Below, piece by piece: positions 1-8,314 of a stretch of DNA of 64,000 nt. The stretch is taken from positions 56,570 through 120,569 of the forward strand of contig WGLV01000051.1 of the NCBI GenBank assembly GCA_016125385.1, given 5' to 3'. The number at the start of each line of letters is the position of its first letter. The first letter of the stretch is position 1. The translations under genes were made by a program, and so were the position numbers. The DNA is from a bacterium (GTDB lineage: Bacteria; Hinthialibacterota; Hinthialibacteria; Hinthialibacterales; Hinthialibacteraceae). The notes beneath the pieces were generated by a model. The model did no database searches and was not told the DNA's origin. It saw nothing but the letters and a program-made list of their open reading frames with translations.

Positions 1-1994
1 CCAGTGGAGCCATTCGAGGGCTTCTGGCGGTCGAAGAAGTTGACGCTGTGGCTGAATTGCTTACAGATGAGATCGGGGGGGATTTCTTTAATAAAGCGCG
101 AGGGGGTTCGTTTTTTGCGGCGGCCGAACTGCATGCGTTCTTCGACGAGGCTGAGGGTAAGGTGTTTCTGAGCGCGGGTGATGCCGACATAACACAGGCG
201 GCGCTCTTCATCGACCTCGGAACCGTCGCGCACCGAACGCGCGTGCGGCAACAGGTCTTCTTCCATGCCGCATAAAAACACGTAGGGAAATTCGAGCCCC
301 TTGGCGCTGTGCAGCGTGACCAGCATGACCGCGTTTTCGATGTTTTTCTTCTTGCCCTTATCGTTGTAGGCGTCGTCGTCGAGCGCGATGGAATCGAGAA
401 AGCCGGAGAGCGTGGCGCCGGATGACTGTTCCTGATACGCGGCGGCGGCGGAAGCCAGTTCTTCAACGGTTTCGGTCTTCATCTGGAGGGTCATGGCGTC
501 GTCAATGGTGCGTTGCAGCTCCTCGCGGTAACCGCTGCGCTCGATCGCGGCGCGGACGACGTCGGCGGGAGGGTGGGTCCGGCTGAAATCGCGCAACTCG
601 TCGATCAGCGAGACGAACTGGGCGATGCCGTCGCGCGATGATTTGGTCAGGTTGTCATTGCCGAGATTACCGCGCAGGGCGTCGAAAACGCTCTCGCCCA
701 GCTGATGCGCTTCATCGGTGATGCGTACGATGGTCTGATCGCCGACGCCCCGGCGAGGGTAATTGATGATTCGAAGCAGGTTGAGATCATCGCCGGGGTT
801 TACCACCGCGCGCAGATAGGCGACGAGGTCTTTGACTTCCTTGCGCTCGAAATATTCGTACCCCCCCACCAGATTATAGGGAATCTTCGCGATGCGCAGC
901 GCGCTCTCGATGGCGCGCGACTGTACGTTGCTGCGGTAGAGCACGGCGAAGGCGCGCCACGGCGCCTTGGTGCGTTCCTGAATGGTTTGAAGCCGCCAGG
1001 CGATGGTTTTGGCCTCGTCGGCTTCATCTTTGGCGAGAAACGCGTCGATAAGGCGGCCCTTGCCGCGTTCGGTCCAGAGGCGCTTGGGCTGACGTTTGGC
1101 GTTGTTTTTGATGACGTGATAGGCCGCGTCGAGAATCGTCTGGGTGGAGCGGTAATTCTGTTCGAGTTTCACCACCGTGGCGCCGTGGAAATCGCGCTCG
1201 AACTGGAGGATGTTACGCACCTCGGCGCCGCGCCATCCGTAGATGCTCTGGTCGTCGTCGCCCACCACGCAGAGGCGTTTTCCATCGCCCGCCAGCAATT
1301 TGAGCATGCGGTATTGTGACGCGTTGGTGTCCTGATATTCATCGACCAGCAGGTGACGGAAGCGATGGCGGTATTCTTTGAGAATCTCTTTATTTTGAGC
1401 GAGCAAATGAATGGGCAAAACGATCAGGTCGTCAAAATCGACCGCCTGACAGGCCCGCAGCTGACGTTGATATTGCTCGTACAGATCGCCGAAGACGAGG
1501 TCGTACTTGTCGCCGAACAGGGGCAACTCGCCGCCGGCGGCGGCCTGCTGGCATTTGGCGCGGCTGATGTGAGACAGAATGATGCCCGCGTCGAATTTCT
1601 CGCGCTTCTGCGGATGTTCGCGCAGCAGGGTGCGCAACAACGACATCTGGTCGCCTTCGTTATAGATGGTGAAGTCAGGGCGCAGCCCCGCCTCGCGGGC
1701 GTGAGCGCGCAGAATACGCAGCCCCAGCGAGTGGAACGTGCTGAGGGTGACGCTCTTCGCCTGAGCGCCGATCAGCGCGGCGGCGCGCTCGCGCATCTCG
1801 TTGGCGGCTTTGTTGGTAAAGGTCACGGCGAGAATCTGCTCGGGCCGCGCCTCGTGGGTGTGGATCAAATGAGCGATGCGATAGGTGATGACGCGAGTCT
1901 TGCCGCTGCCGGCGCCCGCCAGAATGAGCAACGGCCCGCCGGTATGAGTCACGGCGGCCCGCTGTTGCGGATTTAACGTTTCAAGACCTTTCAT
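1..1994 (-). CDS. pcrA: UvrD/PcrA-family DNA helicase (C-terminus beyond window)
   Basis: Superfamily 1A 3'-5' DNA helicase used in repair and replication-fork processing. The ORF track shows only plus-strand shadows because the true minus-strand frame runs off the left edge. I translated it from ATG 1994 as MKGLETLNPQQRAAVTHTGG. It carries Walker A AGAGSGKT at about residues 27-34 and VTFTNKAANEM (motif Ia). Near the visible end, CYVGITRAQKHLTL is the family motif VI, followed by MQFGRRKKRTPSRFIKEIP. About 664 residues are present and PcrA proteins are usually 700-750, so only the tail is missing. Family assignment is secure; the choice between PcrA and UvrD is not resolvable here. Confidence 0.93.
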   Translation of the reverse strand, partial: MKGLETLNPQQRAAVTHTGGPLLILAGAGSGKTRVITYRIAHLIHTHEARPEQILAVTFTNKAANEMRERAAALIGAQAKSVTLSTFHSLGLRILRAHAREAGLRPDFTIYNEGDQMSLLRTLLREHPQKREKFDAGIILSHISRAKCQQAAAGGELPLFGDKYDLVFGDLYEQYQRQLRACQAVDFDDLIVLPIHLLAQNKEILKEYRHRFRHLLVDEYQDTNASQYRMLKLLAGDGKRLCVVGDDDQSIYGWRGAEVRNILQFERDFHGATVVKLEQNYRSTQTILDAAYHVIKNNAKRQPKRLWTERGKGRLIDAFLAKDEADEAKTIAWRLQTIQERTKAPWRAFAVLYRSNVQSRAIESALRIAKIPYNLVGGYEYFERKEVKDLVAYLRAVVNPGDDLNLLRIINYPRRGVGDQTIVRITDEAHQLGESVFDALRGNLGNDNLTKSSRDGIAQFVSLIDELRDFSRTHPPADVVRAAIERSGYREELQRTIDDAMTLQMKTETVEELASAAAAYQEQSSGATLSGFLDSIALDDDAYNDKGKKKNIENAVMLVTLHSAKGLEFPYVFLCGMEEDLLPHARSVRDGSEVDEERRLCYVGITRAQKHLTLSLVEERMQFGRRKKRTPSRFIKEIPPDLICKQFSHSVNFFDRQKPSNGST

Positions 1995-2751
1995 ATTCCC
2001 TCAACCCGGATCCGGGGATGACGCGTATTGAATCACACGATAGAAGCGATTGATTCGGCGGTGAATTTTCGCGAGCGCTCAAACAACAAGCCGACGGCCA
2101 ACGATCATATCGCAGGCGGAGACTGGGGCAAGTCTTGGGGGTTGTACGATCCGTTCGCACTCGTTGGCCGCTGAAGTTGGAGGGAATGAGACAATTTCAC
2201 CTTTTTTCGTCTGAATCAGGATGCACAGGAATAAAAGGATGAACGAGATAAAAAACAGCCGATGTGAAAATAGTGACGAATTGAATAACGAAAACACGAA
2301 ATAAAAAATGACACGAAGATCGGCGAATCTCCGACTTGAAAGGCTGAGCTATAAGCATCCGCCCCTGAGGGGCGAACGGCGGAGCCTGAGGTGAGTTGCA
2401 TCCGCCTGAATCAAGATGCACCGGATGAAAAGGATGAACGAGATAAAAAACAGCCGATGTGAAAATAGTGACGAATTGAATCACGAAAACACGAAATAAA
2501 AAATGACACGAAGAACGGCGAATCTCCGACTTGAAAGGCTGAGCTATAAGCATCCGCCCCTGAGGGGCGAACGGCGGAGCCTGAGGTGAGTTGCATCCGC
2601 CTGAATCAAGATCGACAGGATAAAAAGGATGAACCAGATTTGGACAGGAAAGGCTTTCGCACGTTCGCGAGGGTATTCATATTGCGATGGCTTGACGGCG
2701 GAGGCGGGTTATGAGACATCTTTGGGAAATCCGCGTTGAGGACACGGCATC
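1995..2751. other. Intergenic region dominated by a tandem repeat
   Basis: 757 bases between the divergent helicase and permease genes. About 2117-2185 resembles the degenerate intergenic element described at 13793. 2211-2639 holds the 195-bp tandem repeat. I see no credible gene; the 61-118-aa ORFs in the track here are translations of the repeat, whose length is divisible by three. Confidence 0.7.
2211..2639. repeat. 195-bp direct tandem repeat, two copies plus partial third
   Basis: Units start at 2211, 2406 and 2601 with CTGAATCA(A/G)GAT; the period is exactly 195 bp. The first two copies are nearly identical; the third ends after about 39 bp. Each full unit contains the short palindrome GCCCCTGAGGGGC. 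The exact period gives long in-frame repeat ORFs on the minus strand, which I regard as artefacts. Confidence 0.93.
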
Positions 2752-4065
2752 ATGAGCAATCAACCAGGTGAGCCCTCCCATCCGCCGCGCGAATCGCTCG
2801 GCGTATTCGATGTACTCTGCATCATTCTCGGAATCATCATCGGCAGCGCGATCTACAAGACGCCGCAACAGATCGCCGCGTTCACCGGCTCGGCGAGTCT
2901 GATTCTGCTGGTCTGGGCGCTGGGCGGCGTGATCTCGCTGGTGGGCGCCTTGTGTTACGCGGAACTCGCCTCCACCTACCCGCGAGAGCGAGGCGAATAT
3001 TTTTACCTGAGGCACGCCTACGGCCCGTGGGCGGGTTTTCTGTTCGCCTGGGCGCGTCTGGCGGTGATCCATACCGGTAATATCGCCATCATGTCGTCGA
3101 TCGCGGCGGAATACGCGGCGCAATTCATACGATTCGCGGGATGCGAAACCATGTACGCGCTGGCGGCGGTGGCGGGGTTCACCGCGATCAACCTGCTGGG
3201 GCTTAAACAGAGCCGGCTGACGCAGAATCTGTTGACCACGCTGAAAGTGATCGGTCTGACGGCGATCGTTCTGGCCGCGTTCACGCTGCCGATGGCGCCA
3301 ATCGAACCCGCCGCGCCGCAACCGTTCAGTTGGGGCGGTTTTTACCTCGCGCTGATCTTCGTTCAGTTTTCATTCGGCGGCTGGAGCGACAGCGCCTTCA
3401 TCACGGCGGAAATGCGCGACCCGGGGCGCAACGTCATCCGCGCGCTAGCGGTTGGCGTCGCGCTGGTAACGGCGATTTACCTGGGCGTGAACGCAGCGCT
3501 GTTGTGGGGGCTGGGCGTGGACGGGATGGCGGGATCGGACGCGGTGGCCGCCGACCTGATGGGCCGCGCGTTCGGCGAGACGGGCCGCCGGGCGGTTAGC
3601 GCACTGGTGATCGTTTCAGCCCTGGGCGCGGTAAACGGTATGACGCTGACCGGCGGACGCCTGTTTCAGGCGCTGGGACGCGATCACCGCGTCTTCAGTG
3701 CGTTGAGGCATGAGTGGACAGACCGGAGCACACCCTACGCGGCGCTGATCGCGCAAGGCGTCATCGCGGGGGCGCTCACGCTGAGCGGACGCTTTGAGGA
3801 CCTGGTGAGTTATACCATGGCGGCGTTCTGGGTGTTTATGATTCTGGTGGGAATCAGCCTGTTCATTTCACGGGCGAAAGACCCGGACCGGCCACGGCCC
3901 TACCGAACGCACGGGTATCCGTTTACGCCGATCGCGTTTATCGCGTCATCATGCCTTTTCCTGTACAGCTCGCTGACGTACGCGGGTTTGTACTCAGGCG
4001 TCGGCTTCGGCATCGTGCTGTCTGGTCTGGCGTTATATGCGGCTGAAAAAAGCATGCGGAGCTGA
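2752..4065 (+). CDS. APC-family amino acid permease
   Basis: Secondary transporter of the amino acid-polyamine-organocation superfamily in the inner membrane. The 437-aa protein has about 12 hydrophobic segments. The first contains the signature GIIIGSAIYKTP, the flexible helix 1 that binds the substrate backbone in this family. The middle segment FGGWSDSAFITAEMRDPGRN matches the helix 6 and following loop of LAT/YfnA-like members. Substrate cannot be read from sequence. It is a stand-alone plus-strand gene; the next gene is convergent. Confidence 0.87.
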   Translation: MSNQPGEPSHPPRESLGVFDVLCIILGIIIGSAIYKTPQQIAAFTGSASLILLVWALGGVISLVGALCYAELASTYPRERGEYFYLRHAYGPWAGFLFAWARLAVIHTGNIAIMSSIAAEYAAQFIRFAGCETMYALAAVAGFTAINLLGLKQSRLTQNLLTTLKVIGLTAIVLAAFTLPMAPIEPAAPQPFSWGGFYLALIFVQFSFGGWSDSAFITAEMRDPGRNVIRALAVGVALVTAIYLGVNAALLWGLGVDGMAGSDAVAADLMGRAFGETGRRAVSALVIVSALGAVNGMTLTGGRLFQALGRDHRVFSALRHEWTDRSTPYAALIAQGVIAGALTLSGRFEDLVSYTMAAFWVFMILVGISLFISRAKDPDRPRPYRTHGYPFTPIAFIASSCLFLYSSLTYAGLYSGVGFGIVLSGLALYAAEKSMRS

Positions 4066-4092
4066 AGCATCCATGCGGATAATGCGAATTCA

Positions 4093-5079
4093 TCACGCTT
4101 TCTTGCCAAAGACCAGCATGGAGTTTCCACATACCGGGGTTTCTGAATCGAACGCCAGCCCCGCCGCTTCGAACCATGCTACGATCTCGCCGCACGTATA
4201 GCAGTCGCCGCCCTGAGTGTTGACCAGCATATTGATCGTAAACAGGGCAGAACGCAGCGGCGCGGTGCGGCTTTCGTCAATAGCAAAATCTTTCACGCAG
4301 ACGCGTCCGCCTATATTCAACGCTCGCGCGCAGCGGGCGATGATGGCGGCGTTCTGTTCGGCGGAAAACATATGGACGAAGTTGGAAAGGAAGATGAGAT
4401 CGTAGCCAGAGCCGAACTCGTCGTTGAGCGCATCGCCCGGCTGAGTAGACACACGGTCTTCCAACCCCGCCGCCGCGATATTGCGGCGCGCGACCTCCAG
4501 CGTACCCGGCGAATCGAACACCACCGCGTGCAGCGAAGGCTCACGGCGGGCGAAGGCGATGGCGTACACACCGGGGCCGCCGCCCACGTCGATCATGCGG
4601 CGAACGCCGGCGAGGCCGATCTTTTCGGCGACTTCTTCGGCGCTCATCCGGCCGATGTCGGCCATCGCTTTGGCGAAGGCTTCTTCGTCGCGGTTGGCGC
4701 CCGAGCCCGGTTCGCCGTCAAGAACAGAGCCGCCGCGCACCGCCGCGTCCGCCAGGCTGGCCCAGCGATCGTACAGCATGGCGCCGTGCATCACGAGAGC
4801 GAGCCGGCTGTCAGGCGCGTCTTCCAGCAACGTCCGCAGAGCGATATCACTATTGCGATACGAGCCGCCGTCTTTTTCGAGCAGATCCAGCGCGGTCAGC
4901 GCATCGCACAGCGCACGGATTCCACGCGGGCTGGCGTTCAATCGTTTCGCCAGTTCATCGCTGGAAAGCGTTTCACCGCCAAGGGCCTGAAACACGCCCA
5001 GCCGGGCGCCCGCAAAGAGCGGGGCCGACATCTGGAAACCCATCGAGAGTTCATCAATTCGTTGCAGAGCCTGGTTCAT
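4093..5079 (-). CDS. SAM-dependent O-methyltransferase, HIOMT-like family
   Basis: A 328-aa class I methyltransferase. The N-terminal roughly 90 residues look like the winged-helix dimerisation domain of the O-methyltransferase_2 family. The glycine-rich SAM site is IDVGGGPGVYAIAFARR at about residue 164, and GGRVCVKDF is the later core strand. ATG 5079 has AAGGTG upstream. The start lies inside the 3' end of the upstream gene, a 26-nt overlap that suggests translational coupling. Substrate is unknown; secondary metabolism or small aromatic substrates are typical for the family. Confidence 0.82.
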   Translation of the reverse strand: MNQALQRIDELSMGFQMSAPLFAGARLGVFQALGGETLSSDELAKRLNASPRGIRALCDALTALDLLEKDGGSYRNSDIALRTLLEDAPDSRLALVMHGAMLYDRWASLADAAVRGGSVLDGEPGSGANRDEEAFAKAMADIGRMSAEEVAEKIGLAGVRRMIDVGGGPGVYAIAFARREPSLHAVVFDSPGTLEVARRNIAAAGLEDRVSTQPGDALNDEFGSGYDLIFLSNFVHMFSAEQNAAIIARCARALNIGGRVCVKDFAIDESRTAPLRSALFTINMLVNTQGGDCYTCGEIVAWFEAAGLAFDSETPVCGNSMLVFGKKA

Positions 5080-5596
5080 CGTTCACCTTATCCATCATGA
5101 CTTTGCCCGCGTCGACGGCGGCGCCCACGCCTTCTTTCGTCTTTTCGACGCTGCTCTGGGCGCGCTGGTAAATCTCGTTCATGCGGCGCGCCAGATCGGG
5201 CGCGTCGAGTACATTCAGGTTTTTAACCGCATCGCTGAAACTGTCTTTCATCTTGCTCAGGACTTCGCCGGACGAGTGAAAGTAGTTGGTGGCGATTTCG
5301 TCGGAGGGGTGATTTTTCGCCGCTTCCATCATGCGGCGCTGGCGTTCTTCCGGCGTAAAATCGGGAGAGTCGTCGAGCGCGTAGAAGCGGGTCCGGATAT
5401 CGGCGGCGAGTTTGGCGGCGTCTTCATTGAGCCCCGGCTGATTGGCGTCGACGCGCTGTTGCAGTTCGAGCAGCGGCGCGAGAATCTCCTCGACCAGCAC
5501 GGGTTGATCGGGGTTCTGCTTTTTCTGAAAATAGACGCCCGTCCCAAAAAGTCCGACGATCAGTAATATCAATAACAATTGCAGTTTTCGTTTCAT
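5054..5596 (-). CDS. Membrane-anchored hypothetical protein, 180 aa
   Basis: Not recognised. The N-terminus has a basic start and one hydrophobic segment (LLLILLIVGLFGTGVYF), so it is either membrane-anchored or carries a signal peptide. The remaining roughly 150 residues are charged and helical in character. Its end overlaps the start of the methyltransferase gene by 26 nt, so the two are probably cotranscribed. The 174-bp gap up to hypE makes an operon with the hyp genes possible but unproven. Confidence 0.65.
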   Translation of the reverse strand: MKRKLQLLLILLIVGLFGTGVYFQKKQNPDQPVLVEEILAPLLELQQRVDANQPGLNEDAAKLAADIRTRFYALDDSPDFTPEERQRRMMEAAKNHPSDEIATNYFHSSGEVLSKMKDSFSDAVKNLNVLDAPDLARRMNEIYQRAQSSVEKTKEGVGAAVDAGKVMMDKVNDEPGSATN

Positions 5597-5770
5597 ACCG
5601 GTTTCTGTTTCAATCCATTATTATTCGAGTTATTTTTGACGATCCGTTCGGAAACCTATCAAGAATACAGATCGCTTTTTCAGCACGAATTCATCATTTT
5701 ACCCGCATTCGGCAATTCTTCTGGAAGCCGCGATCCGATTCCATCCATCGGGACAGGATATCACAATCCA

Positions 5771-6811
5771 TCAACAAATACGGGGAAGCTGTTCGCCGGA
5801 GAGGCGGTCGAGCACGCGCTCGACGCCCAGAACACCCCGCAGAACCACCGGCGCGGCGGCGGACATCTCCACCCGGCCCACTCGCGCCGCGCCTCGCGCC
5901 TGTTCACACGCCCGCAAAACATCCAGCGCACGATCGGCGTCTTTTTCCGCGATGAAGGCGGCGAAGCGCCCTTCGTTGGCCATATACAACGGATCGAAGC
6001 CCATCAGCTCGCAAGCGCCCATGACTTCATCGCGAACCGGGATGCAATCTTCATCAAGCCGCACTGTGACGCGCGCGTCCTCGGCGATCTCATTCATCGC
6101 GGATACCAACCCGCCGCGAGTCAGATCGCGCAGGCAGTGTACCTCGACGCCCGCCTCGAACAGCGCCGCGACCGCTTCGTGAACCGGGGCCGAATCGCTC
6201 TCGATCGGGGTTGAAAATTCAAGCCCCTCTCGCACGGAGAGAATCGCGGCGCCGTGACGCCCCAGATCTCCGTTGACGATCACCGCGTCGCCGGGGCGCA
6301 CCTCGCCGGGCGCGATCGTGAGGCCGTGTTCGATGACTCCGAGCCCCGCGGTGTTGATGAAGACGCCGTCGCCCTTGCCCTTGTCGACCACTTTGGTGTC
6401 GCCCGTTACGATCGAGACGCCGCAGCGGCGAGCCGCCTCGCTCATCGACTCAACCACGCGGCGCAGGACGCTCATCTCAAGACCTTCTTCGAGAATGTAC
6501 CCCGCGCTGAGCGCAAACGGACGCGCGCCGCTCATGGCGAGATCGTTCACCGTGCCATGCACCGCCATTGAGCCGATGTCGCCTCCGGGAAAAAACAACG
6601 GCCGCACCACATAGGAATCGGTCGTAAACGCGATGCGCGTAGCGGGCAGATTGAACACCGCGCTGTCGTGACGCTGGTTAAGCGTGGGGTTATCGAAGGC
6701 GGGCCGAAAGATCGAATCAATCAGGCGCGCCATCAGCGTTCCACCGCCGCCGTGCGCCAGCACCACGCGGTCATATTCATTTTTCGGGATGGGACAGGAG
6801 AAATCATTCAT
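5771..6811 (-). CDS. hypE: Hydrogenase maturation factor HypE
   Basis: HypE dehydrates the carbamoyl group placed on its C-terminal cysteine by HypF, giving the thiocyanate that becomes the CN ligand of the [NiFe] site. The 346-aa protein has the PurM-like start [17 protein letters not shown] and ends in the diagnostic PRIC, with the acceptor cysteine as last residue. The track ORF begins at 6982, but that adds 57 residues overlapping hypD; ATG 6811 is the family-consistent start and sits 5 nt after the hypD stop. Last gene of the hypF-C-D-E order. Confidence 0.96.
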   Translation of the reverse strand: MNDFSCPIPKNEYDRVVLAHGGGGTLMARLIDSIFRPAFDNPTLNQRHDSAVFNLPATRIAFTTDSYVVRPLFFPGGDIGSMAVHGTVNDLAMSGARPFALSAGYILEEGLEMSVLRRVVESMSEAARRCGVSIVTGDTKVVDKGKGDGVFINTAGLGVIEHGLTIAPGEVRPGDAVIVNGDLGRHGAAILSVREGLEFSTPIESDSAPVHEAVAALFEAGVEVHCLRDLTRGGLVSAMNEIAEDARVTVRLDEDCIPVRDEVMGACELMGFDPLYMANEGRFAAFIAEKDADRALDVLRACEQARGAARVGRVEMSAAAPVVLRGVLGVERVLDRLSGEQLPRIC

Positions 6812-6816
6812 GGTCG

Positions 6817-7920
6817 TCACCGTCCGGCATGTTCCAGGCGTCGATAGCGATAATAGGCCGCGCAGGCGCCCTCGGACGAAACCATCGGCGCGCCCAGCGG
6901 ATGTTCGGGCGTGCAGCTTTTCGCGAACGCGGAGCATTGATGCGGCTCGCGCGCGCCCTGCAGAATCAGGCCGCTGATGCACTCGTCGGGTTCGGCGGAT
7001 GACGCGTGATCGACCGCGCCGAACTTCGTCTCGGCATTATATTCGGCGTATTCGTCACGCAAGCGGAATCCACTCGCGGGAATCAGACCCAATCCACGCC
7101 AAAATTGATCGGACGGCTCAAACACGTCGGAGAGAATGCGCAGGGCGGCGGGGTTTCCTCCACGGCGGACGACCCGCGCGTAGGCGTTTTCGACTTCGGC
7201 GCGGCCTTCTTCCAACTGTTTGACGCACTGGTAAACGCCCTGCAGTACATCGACCGGCTCGAAACCCGTAACCACGATGGGGACATGGAATCGATCCGCG
7301 ATGGGCGGGTATTCCTCAGTCCCCATCACCGCACAGACATGCCCCGCCGCCAGAAAGCCCTGCACGCGGCAATCGGGCGAAGCGAGCAGCGCCTCCATCG
7401 CGGGCGGTACGCGCATGTGCGAAACCAGCATGGAAAAATTTGGCAGTTTTTCACGCCGCGCCTGATACGCCGCCATCGCGTTGGCGGGCGCGGTGGTTTC
7501 AAAACCGATGGCGAAAAAGATCACCTCGCGAGAAGGATTTTCGCGCGCGATCTTTACCGCGTCGAGCGGAGAGTAGACCACGCGCACATCGCCGCCGTTC
7601 GCTTTTACGGAAAACAGGTCGGTATGGGTTCCCGGCACGCGCAACATGTCGCCGAAGGAACAGAAAATCACCTCGGGACGGGCGGCGATTTCATGCGCCT
7701 TGTCGAGAACGGACGCGGGGGTAACGCACACCGGACACCCCGGCCCGTGGATCAGCGTAATCTCATCGGGCAGCAGCCGGTCGAGACCGTATTTAAGGAT
7801 TGCGTGGGTCTGGCCGCCGCAGATCTCCATGACGGCGTGAGGCCGAGTGACTATGCGGCGGATGGCGGCGAGCAGGGTTTGGGCCGCGTCCGGATCGCGG
7901 AATTGTTTGAGGTGATTCAT
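6817..7920 (-). CDS. hypD: Hydrogenase maturation factor HypD
   Basis: HypD is the iron-sulfur scaffold on which Fe(CN)2CO is assembled with HypC and HypE. The 367-aa length is typical. Visible signatures are [10 protein letters not shown] (Cys34), HGPGCPVCV (Cys62, Cys65), and a C-terminal set of cysteines (DECISG, HQCSAF, SCTPEHP, GACAAY) that in the family bind the [4Fe-4S] cluster. It is separated from hypC by 142 bp containing an 82-bp palindromic repeat and lies 5 nt before hypE. Confidence 0.96.
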   Translation of the reverse strand: MNHLKQFRDPDAAQTLLAAIRRIVTRPHAVMEICGGQTHAILKYGLDRLLPDEITLIHGPGCPVCVTPASVLDKAHEIAARPEVIFCSFGDMLRVPGTHTDLFSVKANGGDVRVVYSPLDAVKIARENPSREVIFFAIGFETTAPANAMAAYQARREKLPNFSMLVSHMRVPPAMEALLASPDCRVQGFLAAGHVCAVMGTEEYPPIADRFHVPIVVTGFEPVDVLQGVYQCVKQLEEGRAEVENAYARVVRRGGNPAALRILSDVFEPSDQFWRGLGLIPASGFRLRDEYAEYNAETKFGAVDHASSAEPDECISGLILQGAREPHQCSAFAKSCTPEHPLGAPMVSSEGACAAYYRYRRLEHAGR

Positions 7921-7943
7921 CGGATGCCATCCAGAGAATCGTT

Positions 7944-8025
7944 AAGCGCCCTTGGGTAAAACTTTTTCCGCTCAAGAGACGCTCCGCCCAAAGTCTCATT
8001 CGCTTGCACAAGTTTCACCCGGCGG
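7944..8025. repeat. 82-bp palindromic dispersed repeat, copy 1 (inside hyp operon)
   Basis: Matches 43546-43627 at about 80 of 82 positions in the same orientation. Outer arms GGGTAAAACTT and AAGTTTCACCC are near-perfect inverted repeats, and inner arms AGAC/GTCT form a second stem. It fills the only substantial gap in the hyp operon, between hypC and hypD. No transposase is present, so it resembles a MITE- or REP-like non-autonomous element. Confidence 0.9.
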
Positions 8026-8062
8026 ACTTTTTCCATGACCGGTTTTCCAAGCAATCGCATCG

Positions 8063-8314
8063 TCATACGCCATTGGCGGCGTCTTCGAGTTCGCCGAGCG
8101 CTTTCAGGTCTTCGAAAACCTGGCGGGCTTCGTCCTCATCAATGACATTGAGGGCGAAGCCGGCGTGAACGATCACGTAATCGCCCATTTTCGCGTCAGG
8201 AACATACGCCAGTGAGATTTGCTTCACAGCGCCCTGAAAATCGACCTCGCCGGTGCGATACACCGGGTCGGCGTTTTGAATCGATACGATCTTACCGGGG
8301 ATGCCGAGACACAT
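8063..8314 (-). CDS. hypC: Hydrogenase maturation chaperone HypC/HupF
   Basis: Small chaperone that ferries the Fe(CN)2CO moiety from HypD to the hydrogenase large subunit. The diagnostic N-terminus MCLGIPGKI is present; Cys2 becomes the exposed N-terminal residue after Met removal. The track ORF starts at 8440, but the family start is ATG 8314, giving 83 aa, the usual size. It overlaps the end of hypF by 23 nt. Confidence 0.96.
   Translation of the reverse strand: MCLGIPGKIVSIQNADPVYRTGEVDFQGAVKQISLAYVPDAKMGDYVIVHAGFALNVIDEDEARQVFEDLKALGELEDAANGV

Noticed and set aside
2338-2366. tRNA-like TTATAGCTCAG segment in the tandem repeat
   Set aside because: Only resembles a D-arm; no acceptor, anticodon or T arm could be folded.
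2197-2553. 118-aa repeat protein on the minus strand
   Set aside because: Product of the 195-bp tandem repeat, which is a multiple of three; no RBS or conserved domain.
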